From Rhizobium jaguaris (GTDB lineage Bacteria; Pseudomonadota; Alphaproteobacteria; Rhizobiales; Rhizobiaceae), in NCBI RefSeq assembly GCF_003627755.1, contig NZ_CP032697.1, positions 124,001 to 188,000 of the forward strand: DNA of 64,000 bases, written 5' to 3'. The notes beneath the pieces were generated by a model. The model ran no database searches. It was not told the origin of the DNA and worked only from the letters and a program-made list of their open reading frames with translations. A program made the position numbers and the translations under genes. Each line of letters starts with the position of its first letter. Position 1 is the stretch's first letter. Shown here piece by piece: positions 18,017-28,100 of this stretch.

Positions 18017-18757
18017 TAGTCTCTCCTGTGCGAATAAAGCTCTGACGGCATCGGAGGTTAGACATATTGCTGGCCTGGGCAATACTGTGAATTCACCGTA
18101 GTTGGGTCGTTGCGGCTGGGGGCGAAATGACACTGCAACAGCGTTTGACGACCGCCTTCAGCCAGCAGACAACGAATAAGTCATGCCAATCGATTACCGG
18201 CACACCCGTGCTACTAACCACGACCTCTCAGTCGGTGCCGGCGGCGATGGCTGCTCCACTGTGATGCTTCCCTTTTGGGACGAGTGCAGCGCCGATTCGC
18301 GCGAAAGCGCAATACCCTCGGCCCCAACAGAGGAGACGTTCGTCCTCGACGGCAATAAAATTCCCAACCCTCTGCGCTCTTCATTCTACCTGTAGAAATT
18401 GTAGACCGAGTGAAGGGAGATCCGGTAAGCAAGCCTGCTGGCTACGTGACGGTCAGGTACCACTTTCCGGACTTGTCGGTACGCCTGATAACCAGACCGC
18501 TACGGAGGCACACAACGCCGAATTTCGCGATTACGCCAGAAACACTCTGGCCCACTTTGAAGTGCACCTCGATTTTGGGCCGGCAGGAGCTGGAATTTTC
18601 CGGGGTTATGGCGACATCCGACATCCACGCATAGTTCTTTCTGAACCTCATCTGATCAGTACCCCTGCGCCGAGGACCGCCTTGTTTAATTGAGGAATTC
18701 CCGTTGTTTTCGTGAGGTGAGCGCTTTCGCCACGTTGCAAACCACGAGGATAACGAC
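18017..18757. other. 740 bp with no supported gene
   Basis: Only short frames occur. The minus-strand frame 18651-18442 has a possibly beta-rich segment (VHFKVGQSVSGVIAKFGVV) that could be a relic of a small beta-barrel or PilZ-like domain, but it has no supporting start site or neighbours. The left end of the IS66 remnant should lie in the last 100 bp, yet I could not identify its terminal repeat. Confidence 0.35.
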
Positions 18758-19138
18758 GTGTCTATTCACCGTCTTGAGATTTTGGCCGGTAGTGTTCGGC
18801 GACGCAAGTTTACGCAGGCCGCTAAGGAAGCGATCGTCTCGGAAACGTTGAGAGGCGACGCCAGCGTGACGGATATTGCCCGTCGCCATGACCTTGATCG
18901 GTCGTTGGTGTACAGATGGCGACGTGAGCTTGGTGTGGTCGAAAAGGTCGAGGCGGCAATCGGATTTGTCCCGGTTAACGTCGCGGCTGCGGTGCCTGTC
19001 TTTCGGGATGCAAACATCGTCGGACAGATCCCCGGTGCAATCGAAATCCATGTCGGCCATGGCCGGAGCGTTCGGGTGGGAACGGGCTTTGATACGGCCA
19101 CCTTGTCTCGTGTCCTTGATGTGCTGGCGGCGCGATGA
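18758..19138 (+). CDS. tnpA: IS66-family TnpA (OrfA)
   Basis: The 126-residue helix-turn-helix accessory protein of IS66 elements has the HTH RRRKFTQAAKEAIVSETLRG...SVTDIARRHDLDRSLVYRWRREL at about 14-58 and the C-terminal GRSVRVGTGFDTATLSRVL block typical of IS66 OrfA. It starts with GTG preceded by GAGG. The stop overlaps the start of tnpB by 4 nt (ATGA), as in intact IS66 elements. The third gene, tnpC, is missing, so the element cannot transpose by itself. Confidence 0.88.
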   Translation: MSIHRLEILAGSVRRRKFTQAAKEAIVSETLRGDASVTDIARRHDLDRSLVYRWRRELGVVEKVEAAIGFVPVNVAAAVPVFRDANIVGQIPGAIEIHVGHGRSVRVGTGFDTATLSRVLDVLAAR

Positions 19139-19482
19139 TTCCGATTGAAAACGGGGTTAGGGTATGGCTTGCGACGGGCTATACGGATATGCGGCGCGGC
19201 TTTCCCGGTCTGGCGTTGCAGGTCCAGGAGATTTTGAAGCAGGATCCGTTCGGTGGACATTTGTTTTGCTTTCGGGGTCGCAGTGGTGGTCTTTTGAAAG
19301 TGATCTGGCATGACGGCCAGGGCAGCTGTACTTTTACGAAAAAGCTCGAGCGCGGCAGGTTCATTTGGCCGAAGGTCGCGGACGGCGCCGTGACGATCTC
19401 CTCGGCACAGCTGAGCTATCTCCTGTCCGGACTTGACTGGCGAAATCCGCAACAGACATGGCGTCCGACGAGCGCCGGATAG
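19135..19482 (+). CDS. tnpB: IS66-family TnpB (OrfB)
   Basis: The 115-residue IS66 Orf2-like protein is complete, with GVRVWLATGYTDMRRGF at the start, GGHLFCFRGR and VIWHDGQGSCTFTKKLERGRFIWP in the middle, and a normal C-terminus (WRPTSAG). It is required together with TnpA and TnpC for IS66 transposition; its exact role is not settled. tnpC should follow but is absent: the sequence changes within a few tens of bases into a truncated deoR on the opposite strand. Confidence 0.88.
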   Translation: MIPIENGVRVWLATGYTDMRRGFPGLALQVQEILKQDPFGGHLFCFRGRSGGLLKVIWHDGQGSCTFTKKLERGRFIWPKVADGAVTISSAQLSYLLSGLDWRNPQQTWRPTSAG

Positions 19483-19494
19483 GTGCATTTTGCG

Positions 19495-19631
19495 GCTCGA
19501 TGTTGGTTGATATCCCGTCGTGCGGTCTCCTCTGAAATATTGAAATGCAACATCAGATCACGGATCCGGACTTCGCCGTCCGTTTGGACCATCTCGATGA
19601 GCTTCTTATGGCGATTGTGACTGAGCGACAT
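19495..19631 (-). pseudogene. DeoR-family regulator, N-terminal fragment
   Basis: From ATG 19631 (ribosome site GAGGGAAGA) the minus strand encodes MSLSHNRHKKLIEMVQTDGE and then a DeoR-type HTH (RIRDLMLHFNISEETARRDIN). The homology ends abruptly after the recognition helix, about 40 residues in, where the IS66 remnant begins. The sugar-phosphate-binding domain is lost, so this is a broken regulator and its target is unknown. Confidence 0.65.
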
Positions 19632-19649
19632 TCTTCCCTCTCGCGACAT

Positions 19650-20168
19650 TTTCGAGAGAGTAACTAAACCAAACTGTCGATACCACCAATGCAGAAAGGC
19701 CCGACACCGATATATCCACTATCGAGAAGCTCACGTTTAAAGAACTTTCCAGGGCGCGCGGGACGGGTCAAACCTGCAACGCTATCCCGAGGATACACCC
19801 CCCGCACTGCCATCATGCTAGCCTACCGGACGGCGCCACGGTTCGCCTCTAACACTCTTTGCCCGGACCACGAGATTGGCGATCCCCGTCTCGTCTTCCA
19901 GGACGATGACCATCACAGGCCGGCTTAGCTTTATCTGGAATATCAGAACGCAGGCTTTCACCGGCCAGTGAAATAGCGCCTCTCATCGGCGCCGTTTCGA
20001 GAGCGTCAGGGATGGCCGCCCGAACGGGGGAAGACCTACCAGGAGCTTCAGCGCAGCCAACATCCCGTCCTGAAGGGGACGCCGACTTTCTTCCGGTCGA
20101 GCCTAGCGGGTCTTTTGAACGGACGGGCCACTGCCAAGCCTAAATCGCTCTTTCATCTCCTCGGTGGG
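19650..20168. other. 520 bp without a gene; possible dnaE2 relic
   Basis: No intact frame. On the minus strand near 19925-19855 the translation contains VLEDETGIANLVV, which matches ITIEDETGIANLVV in the broken dnaE2 at about 51.2 kb. This suggests a second, even shorter dnaE2 fragment. Nothing else was recognised. Confidence 0.35.
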
Positions 20169-21516
20169 GAGCGGGAAAAACTTGGGGGTAAGAGTCTTCG
20201 GATAGTCGGGTGCTTTTTGGAAAGGGCACTCGTTGACAACGCAATTGAAAATGAACATCTGGGTCGAGCTTGTTGGAGGGGATGGCGTTTCGCAGCGTCT
20301 TGAGATTTCCAGTGTCGAACGCACTGTCGAAGGGGCTCGTCTCGGCGATTTCGGTCTTTCTCTGGAAGAAGGCAAGGAGATACAGCGGCGTCTACAAGGC
20401 GGGTTGACCCAATTTCAGGCCGACCAGGCCGGCCGGCAGGATCGTAAATGCCACGACTGTAATGGCCTCCGGACGGTTCATGACTACAGATCCCGTACGA
20501 TCCACTCGCTCTTCGGCCCTTGTTGTGCGCGCGTGCCACGGTGGCACAGCTGTGCATGCGGAAGGGCGCAAGATTCGGGCACATCAAGCCTCGATACATT
20601 GCTGAATGGAAGAGCAACACCAGAATTGGAGCGAATTCAGGCGGAACTGGGCTCTCGGCTATCCTTTCGAGAAGCAGCCCGAGTGCTTGACCTCTTTGTG
20701 CCGGTTGAATCGACCACACATCGACATAACCACCGGACTGTCAGTCAACGGCTCGCCAAGGTCGCCGATCAGATCGAAAAGTGGGACATTGCAAGCCTCT
20801 ATCGTATCAGCCGAGTTGGCGAATCTGCCGTTTCTGTTTTCATTGATGGCGCTTATATTCGCGCAGTTCCCGGCTTATCAAAGCCGGCATTTCGAGATCG
20901 CCATGGGACGGGTTGTTGCGGAGGGCCGGCTACCGCGCCAGTTTGCTGCTGCGCCTAATATTGCCACCGGCAAGCACGATGTCGTTCGCGCGGCGATGCG
21001 CGCACAAGGGTGGCTTCCAGGTCGAGACGTTACTGTCTTCAGTGACGGAGAGATCGGACTGCAAAACATCGTGTTAAGCGCAACGCGCCAGCCTGTGACG
21101 CATATTCTTGACTGGTTCCATCTATCAATGCGGCTTCGGCACATCGAACAGGCCTGGGAGGGCATCAGACATCTGCAAGATCTGAACATCTATCTTCGCG
21201 ACGTCGCGCGCGACACCACCAACAAGCTTAGGCGCCTATATGAGCTGATCACCAATCTTCGCACCTATCTGGTCCAGAACAAGGCTTCGATTGTCAACTA
21301 CTGCCAGCGATATTGGTCAGGCAAGCCCATATCCAGTTCCCCGGCTGAAAGTGCCGCCAACAGTCTCGTTAATGCCCGCATGAATGAGAAGCGACAGATG
21401 CGTTGGTCGCCGATTGGCGCTCATCGGGTCCTGCAGGTCCGAGCCGCCGTCGCCGACGGCCGTCTCAAACAAGCAAAGCTCAACCTGGCAGCGTAACCCC
21501 CGGCTTTTTCCCGCTC
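20169..21516 (+). mobile_element. ISKra4-family insertion sequence, inactivated
   Basis: The element is bounded by imperfect inverted repeats. The left end has GCGGGAAAAACTTGGGGGTA (20171-20190), and the right end, read on the minus strand from 21514, has GCGGGAAAAAGCCGGGGGTT. The length is about 1.35 kb. It contains a single transposase gene with a frameshift. No clear target duplication was seen. Confidence 0.65.
20233..21496 (+). pseudogene. ISKra4-family transposase, frameshifted
   Basis: The first part (20233 to about 20878) has a zinc-ribbon-like stretch with CHDCNGL and CACG and the segment SVFIDGAYIRAVPG. The second part, in another frame from about 20879, continues with YQSRHFEIAMGRVVAEGR and contains THILDWFHLSMRLRHIEQAW and VNYCQRYWSGKPISSSPAES. 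The same blocks occur in the intact ISKra4 transposase at 62029-63405. One extra base near 20877 (GGCTTATC) breaks the frame. Programmed frameshifting cannot be excluded, but no slippery run is present. Confidence 0.72.
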
Positions 21517-21860
21517 TCGGCTTCAGATCTCTACGGCTCCCCGGGAGACTGCTGCGGGCCGCATGACGTTCACAGTACGTTCGATCTTAGCGCAGGTTTT
21601 TACACTGTTCTTGTTGTCGCCCCAACTATGCGGCTTCGCAAGCGCTCGGCGAGCAGGTGCCCGCAACCGGTGGCGCCGGTATCCTCTATGACAGCCCCAG
21701 GCACAGGGCTGGCGTAAAACGTTGCCGCACTTCGACTGCGGAACATCCGGGATGTTACGCAGACCAGTTAGAGATCACGGTGTCGGCAGGAGGCAGGCGG
21801 ATTGCGCTGCGAAAACTCTCCAGTTGAGGACGGGAACAAGGCAACAGCAAAACTCTGCGG
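21517..21860. other. 340 bp spacer with no gene
   Basis: Only short unsupported frames were seen between the ISKra4 element and the IS1182-type fragment; nothing was recognised. Confidence 0.35.
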
Positions 21861-22124
21861 CTACTGAGATAGCCGGTATAAGTGGCAGGCCCAGCAGATA
21901 CTCCAGGCAATCCGCCTTCGCATGGCGTCCGCTGCCTGCCGATCGGACAGACCCTCCGCGAATTGTAGCAAGGTGATAAGCGCCAGGCGCCAGGGCGCTT
22001 TGGCACGTTGACCGAGGATGGGAAACAACGCCACGAATTGTCGGTCATCGAAGATCGGCCCCAGAGCGTCGCGCAAAACCATCAGCACACAGCCTCGCGG
22101 AAAAGCAGACTTGGCAATCTGCAC
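21861..22124 (-). pseudogene. IS1182-family transposase, N-terminal fragment
   Basis: Minus-strand translation gives LGPIFDDRQFVALFPILGQR, then APWRLALITLLQFAEGLSDR, then QAADAMRRRIAW. This is the typical N-terminal domain of IS1182/IS5-like transposases that begin by matching a target hub domain. After RRIAW the frame shifts (the next expected block, YLLGL, is in another frame) and homology is soon lost. The catalytic domain is absent. Confidence 0.62.
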
Positions 22125-22417
22125 CGTTTACTCCGGATTTCGACTGAAAGATCTGGCAGCAGCGACTCCTCGAATCATTGGAATGCCCAGAGAATCAGGG
22201 ATTTCCGCGTTCGTCGAGACCAAAAGTGCGGACTTCGCCAATAGTATCGAGTATGCGCCAGACACCGCATCATCGTTTTTGGAGGACAACCCATATGGAC
22301 TGTCTGAAATCGAAAGCACTGCGTTGCATTGCGCCGGCAGTCAGAAAGCGACTGCTTCCTGGCACCCGAGGTGATCAGTGCGCATCCGTGCTCCCCTCCC
22401 GTCCAATACAGCGGCTA

Positions 22418-22714
22418 TCAATCGATAATATCGAGGATCTCATAGTTATTTACAAACGCGCCGATACCGTCATTCAGTAGAGCAAAAATGCTTTCCCTAG
22501 AGACGGGAAGGGTTTCGATCTTCTCCAGCTGCATCGGCCACCATCTGTTCCCCGGTTCGCTCTCAATATCTCCGCGTAATTCGCGAAGCGCTTCGCGCGC
22601 ACTATCCTCGTCGTAAAAGAAGGTCTCCGGAATATCTGTATTGGCCCAGCGGTCGTCACGGCCGTTGTCGACACGTCCATAGGTGTAAAAGATGAACGAC
22701 TCGCCCTGGGACAT
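22418..22714 (-). CDS. Small protein, paralog of the gene at 17714-18016
   Basis: The 98-residue acidic protein has no membrane segment. The start at 22714 has a strong ribosome site (GGAGGTAAAGC). It shares all conserved blocks with the other copy: FIFYTYG near the start, a WAN..IPETFF segment, an acidic helix AREALRELRGDIE, LEKIETLPVSRESIFALLND and GIGAFVNNYEI at the end. Function is unknown. The conservation of two copies inside otherwise decayed DNA suggests selection. The C-terminal blocks are more conserved than the N-terminus. Confidence 0.72.
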   Translation of the reverse strand: MSQGESFIFYTYGRVDNGRDDRWANTDIPETFFYDEDSAREALRELRGDIESEPGNRWWPMQLEKIETLPVSRESIFALLNDGIGAFVNNYEILDIID

Positions 22715-22886
22715 GCTTTACCTCCAAATGTTTTCCGGCACTGCCGGGGAACTGACGCGGCTGGACGTGACCCAGATCGCTACTCGCAAAAGTGTTAGTC
22801 AGCCGTCGATTGTAGGTTTCTACCGCTGCTGTGGCCGTCGCCAGGCGCGCAGAATTTGGGACAAGTAAGGAACTACGTGGGACATC

Positions 22887-23080
22887 ATGACTGAAACCGA
22901 AACAGCCAACCGGGTCCAGGAGATTCTGACCGGCATAAAGCCTCTGACCGCCGAATATTATCCGCCGACGGACAAGTCTCTCGGCGTTACCGGTGAGCTT
23001 GCCGTAGCGGTTAGAGCCGAAATCCTCGGCCTGGATCTTGCGTCCGACGGCACCGAAACCGTAGATGCCGAGTCGGAGCC
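22887..23080 (+). pseudogene. N-terminal fragment of an unknown rhizobial gene
   Basis: From ATG 22887 the translation begins MTETETANRVQEILTGIKPL and continues with SLGVTGELAVAVRAEILGLDL, a pattern I associate with a conserved hypothetical family in which a KxLGVTGE..E..AAE.LGL motif precedes a DALR..QIKGR motif. The second motif is missing, and the frame runs into sequence with no homology and then into the opposite-strand acetyltransferase remnant. It probably marks one side of a deletion. Confidence 0.35.
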
Positions 23081-23239
23081 GACTAGGCCCCGAACCGCTG
23101 TCACGCTGACGGCACTATTCCCTGTCCGGCAACTTTGCCTCACAAAGCGGTCGATGGCGAGGATATTGCGTGTCGAGGCTATGATGAGGCCCATGGCGAA
23201 ATCCGCAACACTCGATGATTTGCCGCCAGGGCTATGCGT

Positions 23240-23626
23240 TACAGTCAGCCTCTGGCGGAAGCCCGTCGAAAGATAGGTTCGGGTATATCCGAGTAACGCA
23301 GCGTTTTCTTCAAACGCGAGCACGACACGGCGTGCTAGGCCCTGGCGCCGAATGGAGGGATGTGTCCATATCCGCTTCAGCTCTTCCGTTTCGTCGTCAT
23401 GGCTCAGAAAGGCCCGGCCGGTGATGGTTTGGCCGTCGCGCTGCAGGGGGAGGAAATCGCCAAGCGGCGAAAAAAACACGGCCTCCGGATATTCCATGAT
23501 TTCGGAACGATTGCCATCCGGATGGCTGATCTCGCCATAGCGGAGATCAGGTTCCCGCATAAGCCCATCGATCAACGGACGAGCGGCTGGATGTAGCAAA
23601 GACGATCGGATCAGTACGTCGGTCAT
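23240..23626 (-). pseudogene. GNAT N-acetyltransferase, C-terminally truncated
   Basis: The first 126 residues from ATG 23626 are a good GNAT domain: MTDVLIRSSLLHPAARPLID, the beta-strand region DGQTITGRAFLSHDDETEELKRIWTHP, and the acetyl-CoA loop RRQGLARRVV (motif A, R/QxxGxG/A). After YLSTGFRQ the expected C-terminal strand is replaced by unrelated Ser/Thr/Arg-rich sequence reading to 22958. The enzyme lacks its last strand pair and is probably inactive. It follows the MFS gene by 22 bp on the same strand, so it was once the last gene of that operon. Confidence 0.6.
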
Positions 23627-23648
23627 ATCATCCCCCGAAGTTTTGCGC

Positions 23649-24890
23649 CTAGTAACGCGTTACCTCTGCCACGCCAAAAGTCGATGCTTGGCGTAGCGAT
23701 GTGGAGAAGCGCCTGTAGCTTTCCGGCGAATACCGCACCGCTAGCACAATCATCGCCAACGAACCAACCGCCATGACCAGCCAGACACGGCTGAGATCCG
23801 ACAGTGAATCACGTGCTGCACCTGCGAAAAGCGGGACAAAGCTTGCCAGGATGTAACCTCCTCCCTGAACGAAGGAGGTGAAATTTCCGGCGGTCGTCGG
23901 GTCATCGATATGATCAATTGCCACGATGATCGACAGCGGAAACAGGATACCGATGCCAACGCCGAGCAAAGCCATGGCTGCGTGGGCAAGTTCCACGGGC
24001 CATCCATGGAGCACTACAAAGCCCAGTGCGGTGACCAGAAGGGAAAATACCAGCGGGCCGCGACGGTCAGGGAAATGATGAATGAAGGCCGCCACGCCAA
24101 GAGCGGTCACTGCTTCTATGACGGTGAGCACGGAGAGCAACAGGCCGGCATTGCCTCGCCCCACGCCCTGCTCGAGGTAAAACGGCGGGATCCAAGCCAT
24201 GGCGAGCATGAAGGCCCCCGTGCCGACACCGAAGAATATCATAAGGGACCAGCATCGGGCGTTGCGCCAGAAGGACGGCGAGCGTGCCCCTGCGATCGGC
24301 GCGTTGACGACCCTTTCGCTTGCGGCATGACGGGAGGAAACTCCCCAAAGCAGCACCGCGACGATCGCGGGGGCGCTCCATGCGGCAAGCGTGCCGGACC
24401 AGCCTATGGCATCACTGATCCCGGCAGCGGTGCCGGCGGCAATCGATGCGCCGACAACGATGCCTGTCGAATAAAGGCCGATTACCCGGCTTGTCGAGCT
24501 GCCGAAGTTTCGCTTGGCAAACCCTGGCATAAGCGATTGAACGAGGGTAATCCCGATGCCTGCTGCGGCAGCGGTGACCAGCAGTCCCGATCCAGAGGGG
24601 AGCCAATAGCGTGCTATGCTGGAACCGGCAACGATCAGGACTCCGAGGGCAATTCCACCACGCTCGCCGAGCGCGGCACGCACCTGTCGGACATAGATGG
24701 CTCCAACGCCCATGAGAAAGACGGGGATCATAGTCAACAATCCTACCGCGGTGGAATTGATCCCGGTATCCCCGATGATCTTTGAGACGAGTGGACCGAT
24801 GGCAGCAACGGCCGGGCGCAGATTGATCGAGACTAGGAAAATCGCGATCGATAACAATATTGGCGAAGCTTTCCGTAGATGATCAGACAT
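23649..24890 (-). CDS. MFS transporter, CynX/NimT type
   Basis: The 413-residue protein has about 12 hydrophobic segments and a short central loop (about 195-210). The N-terminal SINLRPAVAAIGPLVSKI block is typical of the CynX/NimT branch, which includes cyanate and 2-nitroimidazole transporters. The start at ATG 24890 has AAAGGATC ahead and is preferred to an upstream in-frame codon inside the tautomerase gene. It overlaps the tautomerase stop by 8 bp. It is therefore the transporter of the pigment-synthetase operon and could export its product, though this is inference. Confidence 0.82.
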   Translation of the reverse strand: MSDHLRKASPILLSIAIFLVSINLRPAVAAIGPLVSKIIGDTGINSTAVGLLTMIPVFLMGVGAIYVRQVRAALGERGGIALGVLIVAGSSIARYWLPSGSGLLVTAAAAGIGITLVQSLMPGFAKRNFGSSTSRVIGLYSTGIVVGASIAAGTAAGISDAIGWSGTLAAWSAPAIVAVLLWGVSSRHAASERVVNAPIAGARSPSFWRNARCWSLMIFFGVGTGAFMLAMAWIPPFYLEQGVGRGNAGLLLSVLTVIEAVTALGVAAFIHHFPDRRGPLVFSLLVTALGFVVLHGWPVELAHAAMALLGVGIGILFPLSIIVAIDHIDDPTTAGNFTSFVQGGGYILASFVPLFAGAARDSLSDLSRVWLVMAVGSLAMIVLAVRYSPESYRRFSTSLRQASTFGVAEVTRY

Positions 24891-25155
24891 GGCTAGGATC
24901 CTTTCTTTCGTCCTTCGAGGCTGGCAGCCCCGCATAATCCGGGGTTTTGATAAGTTCCGCGCTAAGGCGGCTGATGTCGGGGATAAAGACGGCCTCGTTC
25001 CAATCTGCCGGAGGCACAGGCCGCAATGCGATCGACACGGCATCGGGAGCGCAGCGGAGGACATCAGTCAGGGTTCGGGTGATGGTATCGGCCAACGCTG
25101 CCTTGTTCGCATCCGTCAGTACCGTGTCGAAATATTTGATGATGACGTGCGGCAT
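24883..25155 (-). CDS. PptA-like tautomerase
   Basis: The 90-residue protein belongs to the 4-oxalocrotonate tautomerase superfamily. After Met removal the N-terminal Pro (MPHVIIKYF) is the catalytic base. The layout (DANKAALADTITRTL helix, VSIALRPVPPADW strand, then LIKTPDY) resembles E. coli PptA. Such enzymes move protons between keto and enol forms. It sits 4 bp after the synthetase stop and overlaps the MFS start, so it is co-expressed. A role in aromatising or isomerising the pigment intermediate is possible but unproven. Confidence 0.75.
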   Translation of the reverse strand: MPHVIIKYFDTVLTDANKAALADTITRTLTDVLRCAPDAVSIALRPVPPADWNEAVFIPDISRLSAELIKTPDYAGLPASKDERKDPSHV

Positions 25156-25159
25156 AGGT

Positions 25160-28100
25160 TTATACACTTTCCTCAAGCGAAAGCCGTTGCGAATGGCTGC
25201 GTTGCCAGGCAGGTGCGTGCCGCCGGATCGCTTGTGCAAGTTCTACGACCCTGCTCTGTTTCAGGAGTTCGTAATGGTCCGGCGAGAGGGAGACGACGCT
25301 GGCAGGTTGTCTGAGTGTCCCGATCGCCTGCTCGAGGAAGGAGAGATCGTCGCCTCGCGCCTTGAACAGGCAGACGTGCGCAAGTAATTCCCGCTCTTTC
25401 ATCTGCAATCCGTATTCCGGCGTATAGGTTTGGGCGACGAGCCTCGTGATCCTTGTGATTACGCCGATGTCGAGTTCGGGCTTTTCGGCCGCGATAAAAT
25501 TGATGAAAGACGTTTCATCGCGAACCGTCGCAATCACTGGAGCCACCCGCTCCGGTGCGATCGTCTGGGCAAAGACTGAATAGAGGATGGTCAGGAAGGA
25601 TGCATCGCGGAACAGGGTTGCCAAGTCGCCGCGAACCGGGTCACCACCCGGTAGCCGGGGAGAACCGGGAGCAATGAGGATCAGTTCGGCAACCTCTTCA
25701 CCGGCTTGCTCAAGATACCAGGCTGTCTCGTAGGCGACACGAGCACCGAAGGAATAACCCCACAGCGTGTAGGGCCCTTTTGGCTGCATCTCGCGCATCA
25801 TCAACGTGTCGCGAAGGGACATCTCATGGATAGAGTGGCAGATATTCTCACCTGCGTTTACGCCGAGCGCTTGCACGCCGATGAAAGGCCGGGCTGTGTT
25901 GAGGGCATTGGCGAGATGGCGGAGGTTCATCGGATATCCGCCGAGGCCCGGCCAGCAGAAGATGGGTTTACCACTGCCATTTTTGAGGGTAACGGCGCGC
26001 GACACCGTGTGGCGGGGGCCGTTGGCATCCAGTCGCCGCGCGAGGTCCGCGATCGTCGAGTCCTCGAACAGCACCTGGACCGGCAGATCTACGCCAAAGG
26101 CATTGTTGACGCTGAGCACCAGCTGCACCGCCTGCAACGAGTCGCCCCCGATCTCAAAGAAGTCGTCGTGTATCGAAAGGTCTTCGACGTCGAGTTCTTC
26201 GCTCCAGATGCGGGCTAGGTGCTCTTCAGTCTCGTTGCGTGGCATGACCACTTCGCGTTCGGCGTCTCCATCCTGAAACTCAGGGAGAGCTTTAAGAGCG
26301 TTCACATCGACCTTGCCTGATGCGCTGTGGGGCATCTTGGCGATCAGGGCGATCTTACTTGGCACCATGTAGTCGGGCAGCGTCGTCTGAAGATCCTTGC
26401 GGATCAACTCGGCGGGCCCCTCCATATGAACAGTGTCTTCGTGCATACCCTCATGCGTCTGTTGGGCAGCGCTGACCTTACCGAACACCGCCGAATAGCA
26501 GACGTCCGCTTTCAGCCCACGTTCCGTGAGGATGTCGCGGAGCCGCACGGCGGCGGCGAGATCGTTGCCGGACTTGGAACTGTAGCCCGAGGACATGGTG
26601 CCGATGCGTTGTTCGTTCTGCTGGAGCCTCTGTAAGGCGCGTCCAAGGTCGATATAGGCGTGCCAGCTTTCGGCGCTGCGGCTGATCATCGAAATCATCC
26701 CGCTGGCACGTTCATAAACACGTTGGTTAATCGCGATGACGTGACGCGCTTCAAGAATATGCGGAGAAAAGGGCACGAGGGCGCCGTCGCGATAGGCATA
26801 TTGCCCTTGTGCAAGCCCTTCTATCCGGTTGCCGTGGGCCTGTAGGAAGAAGTCTACGGCAATCTGCGTCTGTCGCTCATCATTTGCGACGATATCGTAA
26901 GCGGCGAGATAGATGTGGCCTTCTGCACAATCGAGGTACGGCATGGCGCCCGGATCGGCATAACCCGCGCCGACGCCAAGGCCGTACTGGGGTAAGACAT
27001 GGTCGAGCAAACCAAGGATGTGACCGGTTTCGAATTCCAGCACCTCGCGAATATTGTTCTTGTACACGGACTCGATCGCCTTGATCTTGCCGACGAAGTG
27101 AAAGCGCATACGCGGTCTGTCGGTGGCATCCCGCGGTTTCGTCCGGACAAGTTCGTGCCTTGCGGGGTGGTAATAGTAGTATCCGGCATCCAAGCCGGCC
27201 ATGCCCGACAGCTCCAGATAGACTTGGGTAGCATAGAGTGCGCCCGGCGAGGCATAAGCCAATTTCGGCAGCAAGCGCTCAGTGCTGGTGAACCGACCGA
27301 GATGGCGCAATAGATGACCAAGCGTCTCAGCGGTCAGTTCGTCAGGGCCGTTGGCCTTGGCAGCTTCCCGTTCCGGCTGGGCGAGGAGTGAGAGCAGGTC
27401 TGTAACCGTTGTGTCTCCGCCTTCGAAAAAGCGATACGTCTTGCGGGCGAATGCGAACGCGCGTTGGGCGGCAGTCGTGTTCGTACCGGCAAGCTTGATC
27501 GCAGGATGGCTCTTGAGTTCGTCGGTGCTGCGCAAACCGCCGTCGGAAAGCTGGGCTCGGACCTGCAGGCGGCTCTTTTTGCTTCTGTGATGTGCGCTCG
27601 CAACGCCCTGATCCATCAGTTGCGCTTCGCGCGGATTGAGTTCGATACCGGCAACGAGCATCGGTTGTTGGGTGCGTGGGTGGGGTTTCACGAAAACGCC
27701 GGCGGATTTGACCCAATCATGGTTTTCGATCGCAACTCTGATTTCGTCGAGTTCGATGCGGTAGCCGCGAAACTTGACCTGGTTGTCGACACGCCCTTGA
27801 AACACCAGCACGCCGTCTTTGTTCCTGTGTACGAAATCTCCCGTTTTATAGAGGCGCAACGGGATGCCTTTTGAGCTGTCGAACCAGTGGATAAAGCGCT
27901 GCGCGGTAAGGTCGTCGCGCTCGTGATATCCTTCGGCCAACTGCGGACCGCCGATATAAAGTTCGCCGACTTCTCCGTCGCTCACCTCTATAAGCGCTTC
28001 GTTCAGGACGTGGCAGGTCGTATTCGCGACCGGCATCCCAATCGGTATCATGTCCGGCGCGTCGTCGACGGTCGTCGGATCAACGGAGTAGGCGGTGGCG

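Larger units (their letters stand above)
18758..19490 (+). mobile_element. IS66-family remnant (tnpA-tnpB only)
   Basis: Two of three IS66 genes are present and intact, and the DDE transposase gene tnpC is lost. The right boundary is at about 19485-19510, where deoR coding begins on the minus strand. No terminal inverted repeat was found on either side. Confidence 0.7.

Noticed and set aside
23910..24785. 291-codon plus-strand frame
   Set aside because: Antisense to the MFS transporter; His/Gly/Asp-rich composition typical of shadow frames.
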